The notes: a model not told the origin generated them from the sequence alone. 64,000 nucleotides of DNA from Vibrio salilacus (GCF_002811245.1 NZ_NIVQ01000007.1:1-64000), one strand, 5' to 3'; positions 1-10,342 are shown, counted from the stretch's first letter. Numbers and translations: made by a program.

Positions 1-240
1 ACCGACAATGTTGGCTTAAGACTTAACGTTACTAGAGGGTCACCCTCTGGTCCGCTATTCCAAAACCCGGAGATGCGCTACCAAGCTGCGCTATTCACCG
101 ACAATGTTGGCTTAAGACTTAACGTTACTAGAGGGTCACCCTCTGGTCCGCTATTCCAAAACCCGGAGATGCGCTACCAAGCTGCGCTATTCACCGATAT
201 GTTGACTTCAGAATTGACGTTAACTAGAGGGTTACCCTCT
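1..240 (-). repeat. 96-bp tandem array of tRNA-Pro 5'-half fragments
   Basis: Two copies with a 96-bp period (1-96, 97-192) are followed by a diverged partial copy (193-240). Read on the minus strand, each unit opens with CGGTGAATAGCGCAGCTTGG and continues through TAGCGCATCT, which is the acceptor 5' strand, D arm and start of the anticodon stem of a bacterial tRNA-Pro. The unit then breaks down: a few extra bases lie in the anticodon region, ACCAGAGGGT follows, then a short self-complementary AGAGGGT/ACCCTCT, with no T arm or 3' acceptor strand. None of the copies can fold as a full tRNA. The array is cut by the left window edge, so a functional tRNA-Pro gene may lie just outside. Confidence 0.75.
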
Positions 241-314
241 GGTTCGTGATTCTTACACTTCACAGTGCGTGACTAGCACGCGATCTACTGAGGAGTTTTC
301 CTCGTCAACGAATG

Positions 315-345
315 AGTATATTACGGATTCTCTATTTGAACGCAA
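315..345 (-). promoter_or_regulatory. Possible promoter facing the tRNA-Pro repeat array
   Basis: On the minus strand TTGCGT (345-340) is followed after 16 bp by TAATAT (323-318), with an alternative TATACT at 320-315. Transcription would run left through two small hairpins (GAGG..CCTC near 290-303 and GCGTG..CACGC near 264-283) into the repeats. Such a layout is usual for tRNA operons. It is judged only by eye. Confidence 0.3.
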
Positions 346-464
346 GCCATTTTAGATAACTTTCTTTCACTTTAAGTTCGTTTGACTAAAACATCATCGA
401 CGGGCGACAAAGTGTGAGCAAAAACACACCAACCCACACAAAATCGCAACTTAATAACAACATT

Positions 465-478
465 TGATCCAGATCAGT
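465..478. promoter_or_regulatory. Possible FNR site upstream of the DUF3149 gene
   Basis: TTGAT-CCAG-ATCAG matches the FNR consensus TTGATnnnnATCAA at nine of ten fixed positions. It lies 64 bp before the start codon of the small membrane protein gene. The rest of 241-541 holds no convincing ORF. Confidence 0.35.
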
Positions 479-541
479 GCTGCATATTTAACCTGAGATT
501 ACTTTAATCCCTGTCATCTCACTTTGTCTGACGGAGGAATT

Positions 542-682
542 ATGGACTTTTGGCTTGATCTCCTATTTGGTAATGCGGTAGGTCTGTCTTCGATGATTGT
601 GATCTTTGGTGCCCTAGGTCTTATGCTGTTCTACGGCGGTTTCATCATTTACAAAGTGATGAACGACAAATCTCCTCACTAG
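542..682 (+). CDS. DUF3149 family micro-membrane protein
   Basis: The reading frame encodes 46 residues: a short amphipathic start (MDFWLDLLFG), one hydrophobic helix at about residues 13-38, then a basic/polar tail ending in KSPH. This fits the DUF3149 family of one-helix inner membrane proteins common in Vibrionaceae; their function is unknown. GGAGG at 533-537 is correctly spaced from the ATG, and a strong terminator follows, so it is a monocistronic unit. The FNR-like site upstream suggests, without proving, anaerobic control. Confidence 0.8.
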   Translation: MDFWLDLLFGNAVGLSSMIVIFGALGLMLFYGGFIIYKVMNDKSPH

Positions 683-723
683 AATCGCTTAGCCCTATTC
701 AGAGAATAGATATTCGCTATGCA

Positions 724-757
724 CCGAAGTAGATACTTTTTCTGCTTCGGTTTTTTC
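724..757 (+). terminator. Rho-independent terminator after the DUF3149 gene
   Basis: CCGAAGTAG (724-732) pairs with CTGCTTCGG (742-750) over 9 bp with one G-T pair, and six T follow. Confidence 0.8.
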
Positions 758-839
758 TTTTTGTTAGTTCCTCTCTTGATCACTCTCTTGGTCTATTAGG
801 TATAATGACAGTATTGTATTTCTACTCTGATATAACGTT

Positions 840-1421
840 ATGTCTGACGATGATGACTTCGCGCTATTCCAAGCAATGATGGGCGACGTAAAGCCTATCG
901 AGCAAAATACTGCCGAACACCAAAAACAGCACCAAGTCACCGAGGCGCAATTAGCTAAACGTGAAGCGGCTATTTGGCTTACCGACCATGATCCAGAGTA
1001 TTTATCACTCGACCATACAACGATGCTAAAACCCGACGACATGATTGAATTTAAACGCGATGGTGTTCAAGAAGGTGTCTACCGGAAACTGCGTTTGGGA
1101 AAATACCCCATTCAAGCACGCCTAGACCTGCATAGGAAAACGCTCAAAGAGGCGCGTGACGAAGTACTTAAATTCCTTAAGCAGTGTATGAGCATGGACA
1201 TTCGCACTGTGGTGATCGTTCATGGTCGTGGTGAGCGTTCAAATCCACCAGCATTGATGAAAAGTTATGTCGCTCAATGGCTAATGCAAATTCGCGATGT
1301 GCAATGTGTTCACAGTGCCCAGCGGTTCCATGGTGGTACCGGAGCGGTTTACGTCATGCTACGCAAAAGTGCCGATATGAAACTCGAAACACGCGAACGG
1401 CATCAAAAGCGCTTGGGATAA
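840..1421 (+). CDS. smrA: Smr-domain DNA endonuclease SmrA
   Basis: The 193-residue protein has an N-terminal helical region, the linker GVYRKLRLGKYP (79-90), and a C-terminal Smr domain at about 93-175 carrying the hallmark LDLH (95-98), HGRG (128-131) and GGTG (165-168). Smr domains cleave or bind nucleic acids. The size and the shared N-terminal region match the stand-alone enterobacterial SmrA (YdaL) rather than the ribosome-rescue nuclease SmrB. It stands alone between two terminators. The ribosome binding site is weak; the ATG at 840 was chosen because the acidic start MSDDDD is typical of the family. Confidence 0.85.
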   Translation: MSDDDDFALFQAMMGDVKPIEQNTAEHQKQHQVTEAQLAKREAAIWLTDHDPEYLSLDHTTMLKPDDMIEFKRDGVQEGVYRKLRLGKYPIQARLDLHRKTLKEARDEVLKFLKQCMSMDIRTVVIVHGRGERSNPPALMKSYVAQWLMQIRDVQCVHSAQRFHGGTGAVYVMLRKSADMKLETRERHQKRLG

Positions 1422-1449
1422 TTCAACCAGCAGTGCTAAACTTACCTTT

Positions 1450-1471
1450 GCAGCCTAAGGGGCTGCTTTTT
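1450..1471 (+). terminator. Terminator after smrA
   Basis: GCAGCC (1450-1455) pairs with GGCTGC (1461-1466) around a 5-nt loop, followed by TTTTT. Confidence 0.75.
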
Positions 1472-1516
1472 CTTTTTCTAACGCCGTTGTGAAACGTAAC
1501 TTAAGGCAACAATAAC

Positions 1517-2536
1517 ATGTCACAAGATTCCGCTAAGCGCTTAAATAAATTCATCAGTGAAACTGGCTTTTGTTCACGCCGAGAGGCCGACAAATTAATC
1601 GAACAAGGTCGCGTCACTATTAACGGCCAAGTGCCTGAAATGGGAACCAAAGTGGTACCTGGTGATGATGTCTGCATTGATGGCAAACCAGTCAGCAATA
1701 AAGAGAAGCTCATCTACATTGCACTGAACAAACCAACCGGTATCACCTGTACTACCGAGCGCGATATCGCTGGTAATATCGTCGATTTTATTGGCCATCA
1801 AAAACGCATCTTCCCTATTGGTCGTCTCGACAAACCTTCTGATGGTCTAATCTTTCTGACCAATGATGGCGATATCGTCAATAAAATCTTACGTGCAGGT
1901 AACAACCACGAAAAAGAGTATGTGGTTCGTGTTGATAAACCGATCAGCGATGACTTTATTAAGAAAATGGGAAATGGGGTCAATATCCTCGACACAGTGA
2001 CACTGCCTTGCAAAGTGAGCAAAGAGACCAAATACTCATTTCGCATTGTGCTGACTCAGGGGTTAAACCGTCAGATCCGTCGGATGTGCGAGGCCCTTGG
2101 TTATGAAGTGTTCAAGCTGCGCCGAGTTCGCATCATGAACATCACCTTAGATGGGATTCCCAACGGCCAATGGCGCTACTTGAGTGACAACGAAGTTGCC
2201 GAGATTCTGGCGATGTGCGAAGGTTCAGTGAGCACCGAAGAAGCCTCTAAGATCAATGCTAAAGGGCAACGAATTCGTCGAGCCACCGATGCTAAATTGT
2301 TTGACAGTCGTGAAGAAAACCACGATTCAAAAGCACGCCGTAACCAACAACAGCGAACCTTTAAAGGTCAAAATGCTGATGAGTTCCGCCACGCCCCAAA
2401 CTCAAAAAAAGGTCGTAGTGGAGAAGCAAAAAGCAAACCAGATAGGGGAAGCTTTTTTAAGTCTGACACAAATAAAGCGCCATCACGTCCAATCAACAAG
2501 CCACGCAGTGGCGGGACGTTAAGTTTAAAAAAATAG
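1517..2536 (+). CDS. rluF: 23S rRNA pseudouridine(2604) synthase RluF
   Basis: RluF converts U2604 of 23S rRNA (and sometimes a tRNA-Tyr uridine) to pseudouridine. The 339-residue protein begins with an S4 RNA-binding domain (about 7-50, [18 protein letters not shown]), followed by the RsuA/RluB-type synthase domain. The catalytic aspartate is D105 in [10 protein letters not shown], and the conserved GLNRQIRRM lies near residue 184. From about residue 240 the protein carries a basic, low-complexity tail rich in Lys, Arg, Asn and Ser, longer than in the E. coli enzyme and probably disordered. A terminator shared with convergent upp follows. Confidence 0.9.
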   Translation: MSQDSAKRLNKFISETGFCSRREADKLIEQGRVTINGQVPEMGTKVVPGDDVCIDGKPVSNKEKLIYIALNKPTGITCTTERDIAGNIVDFIGHQKRIFPIGRLDKPSDGLIFLTNDGDIVNKILRAGNNHEKEYVVRVDKPISDDFIKKMGNGVNILDTVTLPCKVSKETKYSFRIVLTQGLNRQIRRMCEALGYEVFKLRRVRIMNITLDGIPNGQWRYLSDNEVAEILAMCEGSVSTEEASKINAKGQRIRRATDAKLFDSREENHDSKARRNQQQRTFKGQNADEFRHAPNSKKGRSGEAKSKPDRGSFFKSDTNKAPSRPINKPRSGGTLSLKK

Positions 2537-2555
2537 CCGTCATGCTTAAAACGCA

Positions 2556-2579
2556 AAAGGGAGCCGAGGCTCCCTTTTT
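2556..2579. terminator. Bidirectional terminator between rluF and upp
   Basis: GGGAGCC (2559-2565) pairs with GGCTCCC (2568-2574), flanked by an A run on the left and a T run on the right, so it can serve both convergent genes. Confidence 0.8.
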
Positions 2580-2595
2580 AATCAATTCGGTTAAG

Positions 2596-3222
2596 TTACT
2601 GAGTACCGAAGATCTTATCACCTGCGTCACCAAGACCAGGAACAATGTAGCCTTTATCGTTGAGCTTCTCATCAATAGCTGCCGTGTATAGCTCAACATC
2701 TGGGTGCGCTTTTTCGAGTGCTTCAACACCTTCCGGCGCAGCAACCAACACTAACACCTTGATTGACTGACACCCTTGCTCTTTTAGCAAGTCGATGGTT
2801 GCGATCATCGAGCCACCCGTAGCAAGCATTGGGTCAACAACTAACGCAATACGTTCATCAATGTTTGACGCTAATTTGTTGAAGTAAGGCACTGGCTCAA
2901 GTGTCTCTTCATCACGGTAAATACCAACAACACTGATACGTGCACTTGGCATATGCTCAAGTACGCCGTCCATCATGCCAAGACCAGCACGCAGAATAGG
3001 GACAACCGTTACTTTCTTACCTTTAATTTGGTCAACTTGTACCGGACCATTCCAACCTTCAATGGTTACTTTTTCCGTTTCAAAGTCCGCTGTTGCTTCA
3101 TAAGTTAGCAGGCTACCGACTTCAGTAGCGAGCTCACGAAAGCGCTTAGTGCTGATGTCACCTTCTCTCATTAGACCAAGTTTGTGCTTAACAAGAGGAT
3201 GTTTTACTTCAACAACTTTCAT
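2596..3222 (-). CDS. upp: Uracil phosphoribosyltransferase
   Basis: Upp makes UMP from uracil and PRPP in pyrimidine salvage. The 208-residue protein has the family start [16 protein letters not shown], the PILRAGLGM segment (75-84) and the PRPP-binding loop DPMLATGGS (130-138), and ends with the usual [13 protein letters not shown] uracil-binding tail. Length and motifs match E. coli Upp throughout. It is transcribed alone, divergently from purM. No uraA permease gene adjoins it here. Confidence 0.95.
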   Translation of the reverse strand: MKVVEVKHPLVKHKLGLMREGDISTKRFRELATEVGSLLTYEATADFETEKVTIEGWNGPVQVDQIKGKKVTVVPILRAGLGMMDGVLEHMPSARISVVGIYRDEETLEPVPYFNKLASNIDERIALVVDPMLATGGSMIATIDLLKEQGCQSIKVLVLVAAPEGVEALEKAHPDVELYTAAIDEKLNDKGYIVPGLGDAGDKIFGTQ

Positions 3223-3317
3223 TTCGATCTCCGGATCTAAGGTAAAATTTTATTAAACCTGCAGATTATAAACGATTTCGTCAAAAAATTCTGCTTCTAT
3301 CGGTAACAAAAAAAGTT

Positions 3318-3333
3318 ACGCAAACGTTTGCTC
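3318..3333 (+). promoter_or_regulatory. PurR operator upstream of purMN
   Basis: ACGCAAACGTTTGCTC matches the PurR consensus ACGCAAACGTTTGCGT at 14 of 16 positions. It lies 66 bp before the purM start. A second PurR box upstream of purL links the two loci. Confidence 0.85.
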
Positions 3334-3399
3334 TTTATCTTTAACCACTGTTAGAATAGCGCCGTTTTCATATCCAACTTTAAAACAGAGGACTTCCCT

Positions 3400-4440
3400 G
3401 TGAGTGCTGATAACACATCTCTTAGCTATAAAGACGCTGGCGTTGATATCGATGCAGGCAACGCGCTTGTTGACCGTATAAAAGGTGCTGTAAAACGTAC
3501 ACGTCGCCCTGAAGTAATGGGTGGTATTGGTGGCTTTGGCGCGCTCTGCGAACTGCCAACTAAATATAAGCAACCTGTGCTGGTCTCGGGCACCGACGGT
3601 GTAGGCACTAAACTGCGTCTTGCATTGGATATGAAAAAACACGACACCATAGGCATCGACCTTGTGGCGATGTGTGTTAACGATTTAATTGTTCAAGGCG
3701 GAGAGCCGCTGTTCTTCCTTGATTACTACGCCACTGGCAAACTTGACGTTGATACCGCAGCTGACGTGGTTTCTGGTATTGCTGACGGCTGTGTTCAGGC
3801 TGGCTGTGCACTGATTGGTGGTGAAACAGCAGAAATGCCGGGCATGTACGAAGGCGAAGACTACGACGTCGCTGGCTTTTGTGTCGGTGTGGTAGAAAAA
3901 GAGCAAATTATTGATGGTACTAAAGTAGCCGCGGGCGATGCGCTTATCGCTGTAGGCTCTAGCGGTCCACATTCAAATGGTTACTCGTTAATCCGTAAGA
4001 TCCTTGAAGTTTCTGGCGCTGATAAAAACGAACTGTTAGCCGGCCGCACCATCGGTGAGCACTTACTAGAACCAACCCGCATTTATATTAAATCCGCCCT
4101 TAAAATGATTGCAGAGCACGATATCCACGCGATCTCGCACATTACTGGTGGTGGTTTTTGGGAAAACATTCCTCGCGTACTGCCACAAGGCACTAAAGCT
4201 GTCGTCGATGGAAACAGCTGGGAGTGGCCTGTCATTTTCAATTGGCTACAAGAGAAAGGCAACGTCACCACACACGAAATGTACCGCACCTTTAACTGTG
4301 GCGTTGGTCTTGTGATTGCCCTACCAAAAGATCAAGCAGATGCTGCCGTTGCCCTATTAAAAGCGGAAGGCGAAAATGCATGGGTCATCGGCGAAATCGC
4401 AACAGCTCAAGCCGGCGAAGAACAAGTAGAGATCAAATAA
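3400..4440 (+). CDS. purM: Phosphoribosylformylglycinamidine cyclo-ligase (AIR synthase)
   Basis: PurM closes the imidazole ring of FGAM to give AIR, the fifth step of purine synthesis. The 346-residue protein has the expected segments: [13 protein letters not shown] near the start, GTDGVGTKL (64-72), the metal and phosphate region [11 protein letters not shown], and the [11 protein letters not shown] loop. It starts with GTG at 3400, preceded by AGAGGA at 3387-3392; no ATG fits the conserved N-terminus. purN begins 2 bp after the stop, so the two form an operon under the PurR box. Confidence 0.95.
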   Translation: MSADNTSLSYKDAGVDIDAGNALVDRIKGAVKRTRRPEVMGGIGGFGALCELPTKYKQPVLVSGTDGVGTKLRLALDMKKHDTIGIDLVAMCVNDLIVQGGEPLFFLDYYATGKLDVDTAADVVSGIADGCVQAGCALIGGETAEMPGMYEGEDYDVAGFCVGVVEKEQIIDGTKVAAGDALIAVGSSGPHSNGYSLIRKILEVSGADKNELLAGRTIGEHLLEPTRIYIKSALKMIAEHDIHAISHITGGGFWENIPRVLPQGTKAVVDGNSWEWPVIFNWLQEKGNVTTHEMYRTFNCGVGLVIALPKDQADAAVALLKAEGENAWVIGEIATAQAGEEQVEIK

Positions 4441-4442
4441 GC

Positions 4443-5084
4443 ATGAAGAGTATCGTTGTTTTAGTTTCCGGAAATGGCACCAACTTACAGGCGATCATTG
4501 ATGCCTGTAACAGCAATATCACCAACGGCCGTGTCACCGCTGTCTTTTCAAATAAAGCCAACGTTTATGCGCTAGAACGCGCAGAAAAAGCCGGTGCAGG
4601 TGCACACTTCCTCGATTCTAAAGCATTCGATACTCGTGATGCTTTTGACCACGAGTTAATGAAGCAGATCGATGAGTATGCTCCCGATGTCATCGTCTTA
4701 GCTGGTTATATGCGGATTTTGAGTGGCGAATTTGTCCGTCATTACATGGGCCGAATGATCAATATTCATCCGTCACTGCTGCCCAAATATCCTGGTCTTA
4801 ATACTTATCAACGTGCTATTCACGCGGGTGATGAAGAGCATGGTACCAGCGTTCACTTTGTCACAGAGCAACTTGATGGTGGGCCGGTTATCTTGCAAGC
4901 CAAGGTGCCAATTTTTGACGAAGACACAGTTGAAACACTCACAGAGCGCGTGCAAAACCAAGAACACCGAATTTACCCTATGGTGGTAAAATGGTTGGTT
5001 GAAGAGCGTTTGACAATGAAAGACGGCAAAGAAGCCTACCTTGATGGCGAGCGACTCGGTATGCATGGTTACGCGCAAGAGTAG
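4443..5084 (+). CDS. purN: Phosphoribosylglycinamide formyltransferase
   Basis: PurN transfers a formyl group from 10-formyl-THF to GAR. The 213-residue protein begins MKSIVVLVSGNGTNLQAI, which contains the phosphate-binding loop. The catalytic set follows: N and H in INIHPSLLPKYPGL, and D in VTEQLDGGPV. The reading frame is open further upstream into purM, but the ATG at 4443, directly after the purM stop, gives the conserved N-terminus. It is translated as the second gene of purMN and is followed by a strong terminator. Confidence 0.95.
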   Translation: MKSIVVLVSGNGTNLQAIIDACNSNITNGRVTAVFSNKANVYALERAEKAGAGAHFLDSKAFDTRDAFDHELMKQIDEYAPDVIVLAGYMRILSGEFVRHYMGRMINIHPSLLPKYPGLNTYQRAIHAGDEEHGTSVHFVTEQLDGGPVILQAKVPIFDEDTVETLTERVQNQEHRIYPMVVKWLVEERLTMKDGKEAYLDGERLGMHGYAQE

Positions 5085-5105
5085 TCGCAACAAATCACGA
5101 CCCGA

Positions 5106-5129
5106 GGCGAGCGTTTGCTCGCCTTTTTT
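5106..5129 (+). terminator. Terminator of purMN
   Basis: GGCGAGC (5106-5112) and GCTCGCC (5117-5123) form a 7-bp stem with a GTTT loop, followed by six T. Confidence 0.9.
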
Positions 5130-5306
5130 GTCTTTGTTACTACAGCGCTTGATTGAGCCGCAATCTGTGCAACTCGAACGTTGGGTAAATTGGTTAGATT
5201 AACATCAGATCAAGCTAAGCCTTGCGCTAGGACAAGTGAACACTTTGAGTTTCCAACACAGGGTGTGTATATTTTAGAGCAGTTATCATTTATTGGAGTG
5301 GAAGTG

Positions 5307-5513
5307 ATGCAAGTATATGACTGTTGTGGACTCGTTCGCGAACTTTATGCACAAATTGGCAGTGGCGATCAAGGCTACATCCCACAAGCAATCACATGTG
5401 CGGTCAAAACGCTCAACGATATTGCTGCGGATGAATCTCTAACGAAAGAGACTCGCGAAAGAGCAGCTTTCGCGGCGGCAAACTTACTGATTTCCGACTT
5501 CGAGGACAAGTAA
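5307..5513 (+). CDS. yaeP: YaeP family protein (UPF0253)
   Basis: The 68-residue protein starts [18 protein letters not shown] and ends LLISDFEDK, the pattern of the UPF0253/YaeP family. No biochemical function is established for it. The frame is open upstream, but the ATG at 5307 is preceded by GGAG (5295-5298) and matches the family's N-terminus. The stop overlaps the start of the next gene by one base (TAATG), so the pair is probably translationally coupled. Confidence 0.85.
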   Translation: MQVYDCCGLVRELYAQIGSGDQGYIPQAITCAVKTLNDIAADESLTKETRERAAFAAANLLISDFEDK

Positions 5514-5704
5514 TGAACCTAGCAAACTTCGAGTCTATGGATCCGGTGATGCTAATGAGCATCGTCAATATGAAGTTACGCGATGACTTTAACGGAGACT
5601 TAGATCAACTGGCGACGTTCTTTGACATAGACCGAGACGCCTTAGAGAGAAAACTCGCAACCGCAGGGTTCGACTTTCTTGTCGAGGTTGGCCAGTTTCG
5701 TTAA
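5513..5704 (+). CDS. DUF4250 domain-containing protein
   Basis: The 63-residue protein ([19 protein letters not shown]...) matches the DUF4250 family, usually found just after yaeP in Vibrionaceae. It is predicted to be all-helical, acidic and cytoplasmic, with no signal or membrane segment. Its function is unknown; the one-base overlap with yaeP argues for a shared role. Confidence 0.8.
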   Translation: MNLANFESMDPVMLMSIVNMKLRDDFNGDLDQLATFFDIDRDALERKLATAGFDFLVEVGQFR

Positions 5705-5730
5705 TTGTGCACTTGCCTAATCAATATAAA

Positions 5731-5757
5731 AAAACCGCCATTCCGGCGGTTTTTTTA
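5731..5757. terminator. Bidirectional terminator after the yaeP pair
   Basis: CCGCC (5735-5739) pairs with GGCGG (5745-5749), extended by A/T runs on both flanks. It also serves the convergent DUF3622 gene. Confidence 0.8.
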
Positions 5758-5768
5758 TGATTATCGGC

Positions 5769-6116
5769 TTACTCTTGGTCGAAGAAGTCGTCTTCTTCAG
5801 TCAATTCAGTTTCGCTTGCCACTTTTGATTCGGCAATACGGCGCGCTTTTTTCTCAGCGGCTTGCTTAGCCAAACTCTCTTCACGTTCAACACGAACTTT
5901 ACGCGCTTCACCTTTGCGCTCGTTGCGCGTTGCTTGGTTTTGCACAAAGCCCGCTAGTTCTGTTTCAGCCCAGACTTGCGCCTCGGCTTCCGTAGCAAAG
6001 CCCGTTTCACGTTTTGATACAGCGGTCTTACGCGACGTCACTTGACGGGTGATCTCTGCACACCATCCATTGCGCTTTTCGGTCACACGGATAGCAAATT
6101 TTTTATTGTTCGACAT
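5769..6116 (-). CDS. DUF3622 domain-containing protein
   Basis: The 115-residue protein begins MSNNKKFAIRVTEKRNGWCAEI. The first half looks like a small beta-rich fold; the second half (about 60-100) is a highly charged, probably helical segment rich in Arg, Lys and Glu, and the end is acidic (EEDDFFDQE). This matches the Vibrio/Photobacterium DUF3622 family, whose function is unknown. There is no signal peptide. It is monocistronic between two terminators. Confidence 0.75.
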   Translation of the reverse strand: MSNNKKFAIRVTEKRNGWCAEITRQVTSRKTAVSKRETGFATEAEAQVWAETELAGFVQNQATRNERKGEARKVRVEREESLAKQAAEKKARRIAESKVASETELTEEDDFFDQE

Positions 6117-6212
6117 AGTTATTTCCTAAGGGATTGTTGAGGGATATAGCCATCCCTTGGCAAGCGCGGTATTAGAGCATAATTACATCAACAATACTGC
6201 AAAAAATTTAAT

Positions 6213-6244
6213 AAAAAAGCGCCGATTATTTAATCGACGCTTTT
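6213..6244 (-). terminator. Terminator of purL
   Basis: A stem with one mismatch (6219-6227 with 6232-6240), extended by A/T pairs and followed on the minus strand by a T run, lies 20 bp beyond the purL stop. Confidence 0.75.
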
Positions 6245-6266
6245 AATTGGTGGCAACTTTTTAGTC

Positions 6267-9200
6267 TCAGCCTAGGTTCTTACGCGCGTTTTGGAACATG
6301 CGCATCCAAGCACCATTCTCGCCCCAACCTTCTGGAGCCCAAGAGTTAGCAACCGTACGGAATACTCGCTCTGGGTGTGGCATCATGATAGTTACGCGGC
6401 CATCTTGAGTCGTTAGACCCGTAATAGCATTTGGCGAGCCGTTCGGGTTGTTCGGGTATTGCTGAGTCGCATTACCGTGGTTATCCACGTAACGAACTGC
6501 AACCGTGCCTGACGCTTCAATCGCGGCTAGGTGGTCAGCATCACGTACTTCTACGCGACCTTCACCATGAGAAACTGCGATTGGCATGCGAGAGCCTGCC
6601 ATGCCATCGAAGAATACAGAATCAGATTTCTGTACTTCCACTAGGCTAAAGCGAGCCTCAAAACGCTCAGATTCGTTACGAACGAAGCGTGGCCATAGGT
6701 CTGCACCTGGGATTAGCTCTTTCAGGTTTGATAGCATCTGACAGCCGTTACATACACCTAGAGAGAACGTATCATCGCGTTGGAAGAAGCCTTCAAACTG
6801 GTGGCGCGCTTGCTCGTTGAACAGGATTGATTTAGCCCAACCTTCACCCGCACCAAGTACATCACCGTAAGAGAAGCCACCACACGCCACTAGACCTTGG
6901 TACTCTTCTAGAACCGCTTGACCGGTTAGGATGTCGCTCATGTGAATATCGGTTGCTTCAAAACCTGCACGGTCAAACGCTGCAGCCATCTCAACATGAG
7001 AGTTAACGCCCTGCTCACGTAAAATCGCCATCTTAGGTTTAGCGCCCTTATTTATCATAGAACCGGCAATGTAAGGTGCTGCAATGTCTTGGTTCACATC
7101 AAAGCTTAGCTTAACGTTTAGGCCTGGATCTGAATTGTCTTTCTTCGCTTCATGCTCTTGGTCAGCACATGCTGGGTTATCACGTAGACCTTGCATCTTA
7201 TGCGTAGTCTCCGCCCAGATAGTGCGCAGTTCAGTACGATTACGCTCTAGAACTACCGTGTCACCAGAAGTAATCACGAGCTCATCAGATGCTTCTACTG
7301 AGCCGATAACATGAGAACATGCCTCAAGGCCGTTTGCTGCAAGAGTAGAAAGTACCGCGTCTAGGTCTTCGTTCTTAACCTGAATTACCGCACCTAGCTC
7401 TTCGTTAAATAGCGCAGCTAGAGCGTCATCACCTAGGTCAGCAATATCTGCTTTCACACCACAATGACCTGCGAATGCCATCTCAGCCAGAGTCACCAAT
7501 AGACCACCATCGCCCTTATCGTGGTAAGCCACGACTTGATCGTTAGCGACTAGAGTTTGAACGCCTTGGTAGAAACCTTTTAGTTGTGCTGCGTTGTCTA
7601 CGTCTGCTGGCTTGTCACCAAGCTGCTTGTAAACCTGCGCTAGCGCCGTTGCGCCTAGACGGTTTTGACCGTTACCTAGGTCGATAAGAACAAGGCTAGT
7701 ATTGCTTTTATCTGTGCGAAGCTGAGGTGTGATTGTCTTACGCACATCTTCAACACGCGCAAATGCAGTAATCACGAGAGATAACGGAGATGTTACTTCT
7801 TTCTGCTCGCCATTCTCTTCCCACTTGGTCTTCATCGACATTGAGTCTTTACCCACTGGGATAGTCAGACCAAGTACTGGACATAGCTCTTCACCTACCG
7901 CTTTCACCGCTTCGTAAAGACCGGCATCTTCACCCGGGTGACCTGCTGGAGACATCCAGTTAGCCGATAGTTTAATGTGTTTAATATCGCCAATGTTGGT
8001 TGCTGCGATGTTAGTGATTGCCTCACCTACCGCAAGGCGTGCTGACGCGCCGAAATCAAGAAGAGCAACTGGCGTACGCTCACCCATCGACATCGCTTCA
8101 CCGTGGTACGTATCGTAACTTGCTGCCGTTACCGCGCAGTTTGCTACTGGCACCTGCCATGGGCCAACCATTTGGTCACGAGCCACAAGGCCTGTCACCG
8201 TGCGGTCACCAATGGTAATAAGGAAGGTTTTCTCAGCAACAGTTGGCAAACGCAGTACGCGGTCTACCGCTTCGTTTAGCTCAATACCGCTACGGTCAAT
8301 GGCCGGGTTATTGGCTTTGAGTGTTTTCGCGTCACGATGCATCTTCGGCGTTTTGCCCAATAAGATGTCCATTGGCATGTCGATTGGCGTATTGTCGAAG
8401 TGTGAATCTTCCAGTTTCAGATTGCGCTCTTCTGTCGCTACACCGACGACGGCGTATGGTGCACGCTCACGCTTACAAATTGCATCAAATACTTGCATAT
8501 TTTCTGGCGCAACAGCCATTACGTAACGCTCTTGAGATTCATTACACCAGATCTCTAATGGGCTCATACCCGGTTCGTCGTTTGGTACATCACGTAGCTG
8601 GAAAATACCGCCACGTTCGCCATCATCGACAAGCTCTGGTAATGCATTCGAGATACCGCCCGCACCGACATCGTGGATAAACGCGATTGGGTTCGCATCA
8701 CCTAACTGCCAACAACGGTCAATCACTTCCTGACAACGGCGTTCCATCTCTGGGTTTTCACGCTGTACTGAAGCAAAATCTAGGTCTTCTGCTGATTGAC
8801 CAGATGCCATTGAAGAAGCGGCACCGCCACCTAGACCGATGTTCATGGCAGGACCACCAAGAACAATAAGACTTGCTCCTACTGGGATCTCTTTCTTTTG
8901 TACGTGCTCGTCTCGGATATTCCCCATACCACCAGCAATCATAATTGGCTTGTGGTAACCACGCACTTCAACACCGGCGTGAGAATTGACTTTTTCTTCG
9001 TATGTACGGAAGTAACCTAGTAGGTTTGGACGACCAAATTCGTTGTTGAACGCCGCGCCACCAAGAGGACCTTCTAGCATGATGTCTAGCGCATTAACAA
9101 TGCGACCCGGCTTACCAAAATCGGTTTCCCATGGCTGTTCAAAACCTGGAATACGCAGGTTAGAGGTTGTGAAACCAACCAAACCAGCTTTTGGCTTACC

Positions 9201-10178
9201 ACCAATACCGGTTGCGCCTTCGTCACGTATTTCACCACCAGAACCTGTTGAAGCACCCGGCCAAGGAGAGATCGCGGTTGGGTGGTTGTGGGTTTCCACC
9301 TTCATTAGGATGTGCGCTTTCTCTTGGTTGTAACCATATTGGCGAGTTTCTGGATTCGGGAAGAAGCGGCCCACATCAGAACCGACCATTACCGCGGCAT
9401 TGTCTTTGTATGCAGACAGCACGTTATCAGGCGTCACTTCAAAGGTATTTTTGATCATTTTAAACAGAGACTTCTCTTGCTTGACGCCGTCGATAGTCCA
9501 GTCTGCGTTGAAGATCTTGTGACGGCAGTGCTCTGAGTTCGCCTGGGCAAACATCATCAGTTCGATGTCTGTCGGGTTACGCTCAAGTTTGGTGACAAAG
9601 CTTTCTAGTAGATAATCAATCTCGTCCTCTGCCAGAGCCAGACCTAAGGAAATGTTGGCATCTTCAAGCGCTTTACGACCACCGAAAAGCAGATCCACGT
9701 CTGCAACTGGTGCCGGCTCTGCGACTTGGAATAGTGCTTGCGCTGAATCGAAATCAGTAAAGATCATTTCCATCATGCGGTCATGTAAGATCGCTTTAAG
9801 CTCAACCAATTGAAGCTTAGAAAGTTCTGTTGATGATTCGATGTAATAGGCAGTGCCGCGCTCAAGACGGACGACTTTGGTTAACCCGCAGTTGTGCGCA
9901 ATGTCGGTCGACTTAGAAGACCAAGGAGAAATAGTGCCCGGACGTGGCGTTACCAGCAGCAGCAAACCCGTTGGTTGGTGCTCTTCAATTGTCGGACCGT
10001 AAGTTAACAGTTTTTCCAATTTTTGCTGTTCCGACGCATCAAGGTCGACAGACAGATCGGCAAAGTGGGTAAACTCAGCGTAAACGCCCGTTACAGGCAG
10101 GCTTAATTCACGACAAAGCTCTAGAAGCTTACTAACACGAAACTCAGATAGAGCTGGGGAGCCACGCAAAATTCTCAT
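6267..10178 (-). CDS. purL: Phosphoribosylformylglycinamidine synthase
   Basis: PurL makes FGAM from FGAR, glutamine and ATP, the fourth step of purine synthesis. It is the large single-chain form of gammaproteobacteria, 1303 residues from the chosen start against about 1295 in E. coli. The N-terminal domain starts [14 protein letters not shown], the double AIR-synthase-like core contains [17 protein letters not shown], and the C-terminal glutaminase domain carries the nucleophile in GVCNGCQ (Cys about 1143) and the catalytic His/Glu in MPHPE (about 1268-1270). An in-frame ATG lies 7 codons upstream at 10199, but the family starts at 10178. A PurR box lies upstream. Confidence 0.95.
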   Translation of the reverse strand: MRILRGSPALSEFRVSKLLELCRELSLPVTGVYAEFTHFADLSVDLDASEQQKLEKLLTYGPTIEEHQPTGLLLLVTPRPGTISPWSSKSTDIAHNCGLTKVVRLERGTAYYIESSTELSKLQLVELKAILHDRMMEMIFTDFDSAQALFQVAEPAPVADVDLLFGGRKALEDANISLGLALAEDEIDYLLESFVTKLERNPTDIELMMFAQANSEHCRHKIFNADWTIDGVKQEKSLFKMIKNTFEVTPDNVLSAYKDNAAVMVGSDVGRFFPNPETRQYGYNQEKAHILMKVETHNHPTAISPWPGASTGSGGEIRDEGATGIGGKPKAGLVGFTTSNLRIPGFEQPWETDFGKPGRIVNALDIMLEGPLGGAAFNNEFGRPNLLGYFRTYEEKVNSHAGVEVRGYHKPIMIAGGMGNIRDEHVQKKEIPVGASLIVLGGPAMNIGLGGGAASSMASGQSAEDLDFASVQRENPEMERRCQEVIDRCWQLGDANPIAFIHDVGAGGISNALPELVDDGERGGIFQLRDVPNDEPGMSPLEIWCNESQERYVMAVAPENMQVFDAICKRERAPYAVVGVATEERNLKLEDSHFDNTPIDMPMDILLGKTPKMHRDAKTLKANNPAIDRSGIELNEAVDRVLRLPTVAEKTFLITIGDRTVTGLVARDQMVGPWQVPVANCAVTAASYDTYHGEAMSMGERTPVALLDFGASARLAVGEAITNIAATNIGDIKHIKLSANWMSPAGHPGEDAGLYEAVKAVGEELCPVLGLTIPVGKDSMSMKTKWEENGEQKEVTSPLSLVITAFARVEDVRKTITPQLRTDKSNTSLVLIDLGNGQNRLGATALAQVYKQLGDKPADVDNAAQLKGFYQGVQTLVANDQVVAYHDKGDGGLLVTLAEMAFAGHCGVKADIADLGDDALAALFNEELGAVIQVKNEDLDAVLSTLAANGLEACSHVIGSVEASDELVITSGDTVVLERNRTELRTIWAETTHKMQGLRDNPACADQEHEAKKDNSDPGLNVKLSFDVNQDIAAPYIAGSMINKGAKPKMAILREQGVNSHVEMAAAFDRAGFEATDIHMSDILTGQAVLEEYQGLVACGGFSYGDVLGAGEGWAKSILFNEQARHQFEGFFQRDDTFSLGVCNGCQMLSNLKELIPGADLWPRFVRNESERFEARFSLVEVQKSDSVFFDGMAGSRMPIAVSHGEGRVEVRDADHLAAIEASGTVAVRYVDNHGNATQQYPNNPNGSPNAITGLTTQDGRVTIMMPHPERVFRTVANSWAPEGWGENGAWMRMFQNARKNLG

Positions 10179-10342
10179 GTGCTTAGGTCTCTTATGCAAT
10201 TGATTAAGGTAATATTGGAATAAATTCAGTGAGTTACTGTTTTTCTTCGAAGCTATTGCCGAAGGTTTACAAACCTATGCCGATTCCACCTCTTCACTTG
10301 CGAGCGCATTATAAAGCAATTACTTTTGTGATGTAACACCAA

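Noticed and set aside
1..192. Functional tRNA-Pro genes
   Set aside because: The units lack a paired anticodon stem, T arm and 3' acceptor strand.
1..240. CRISPR-like array
   Set aside because: The 96-bp units follow each other with no variable spacers, and the unit matches part of a tRNA gene.
8321..8680. Antisense open frames opposite purL (several of 60-119 codons)
   Set aside because: They mirror the purL codon pattern, lack ribosome binding sites and match no family.
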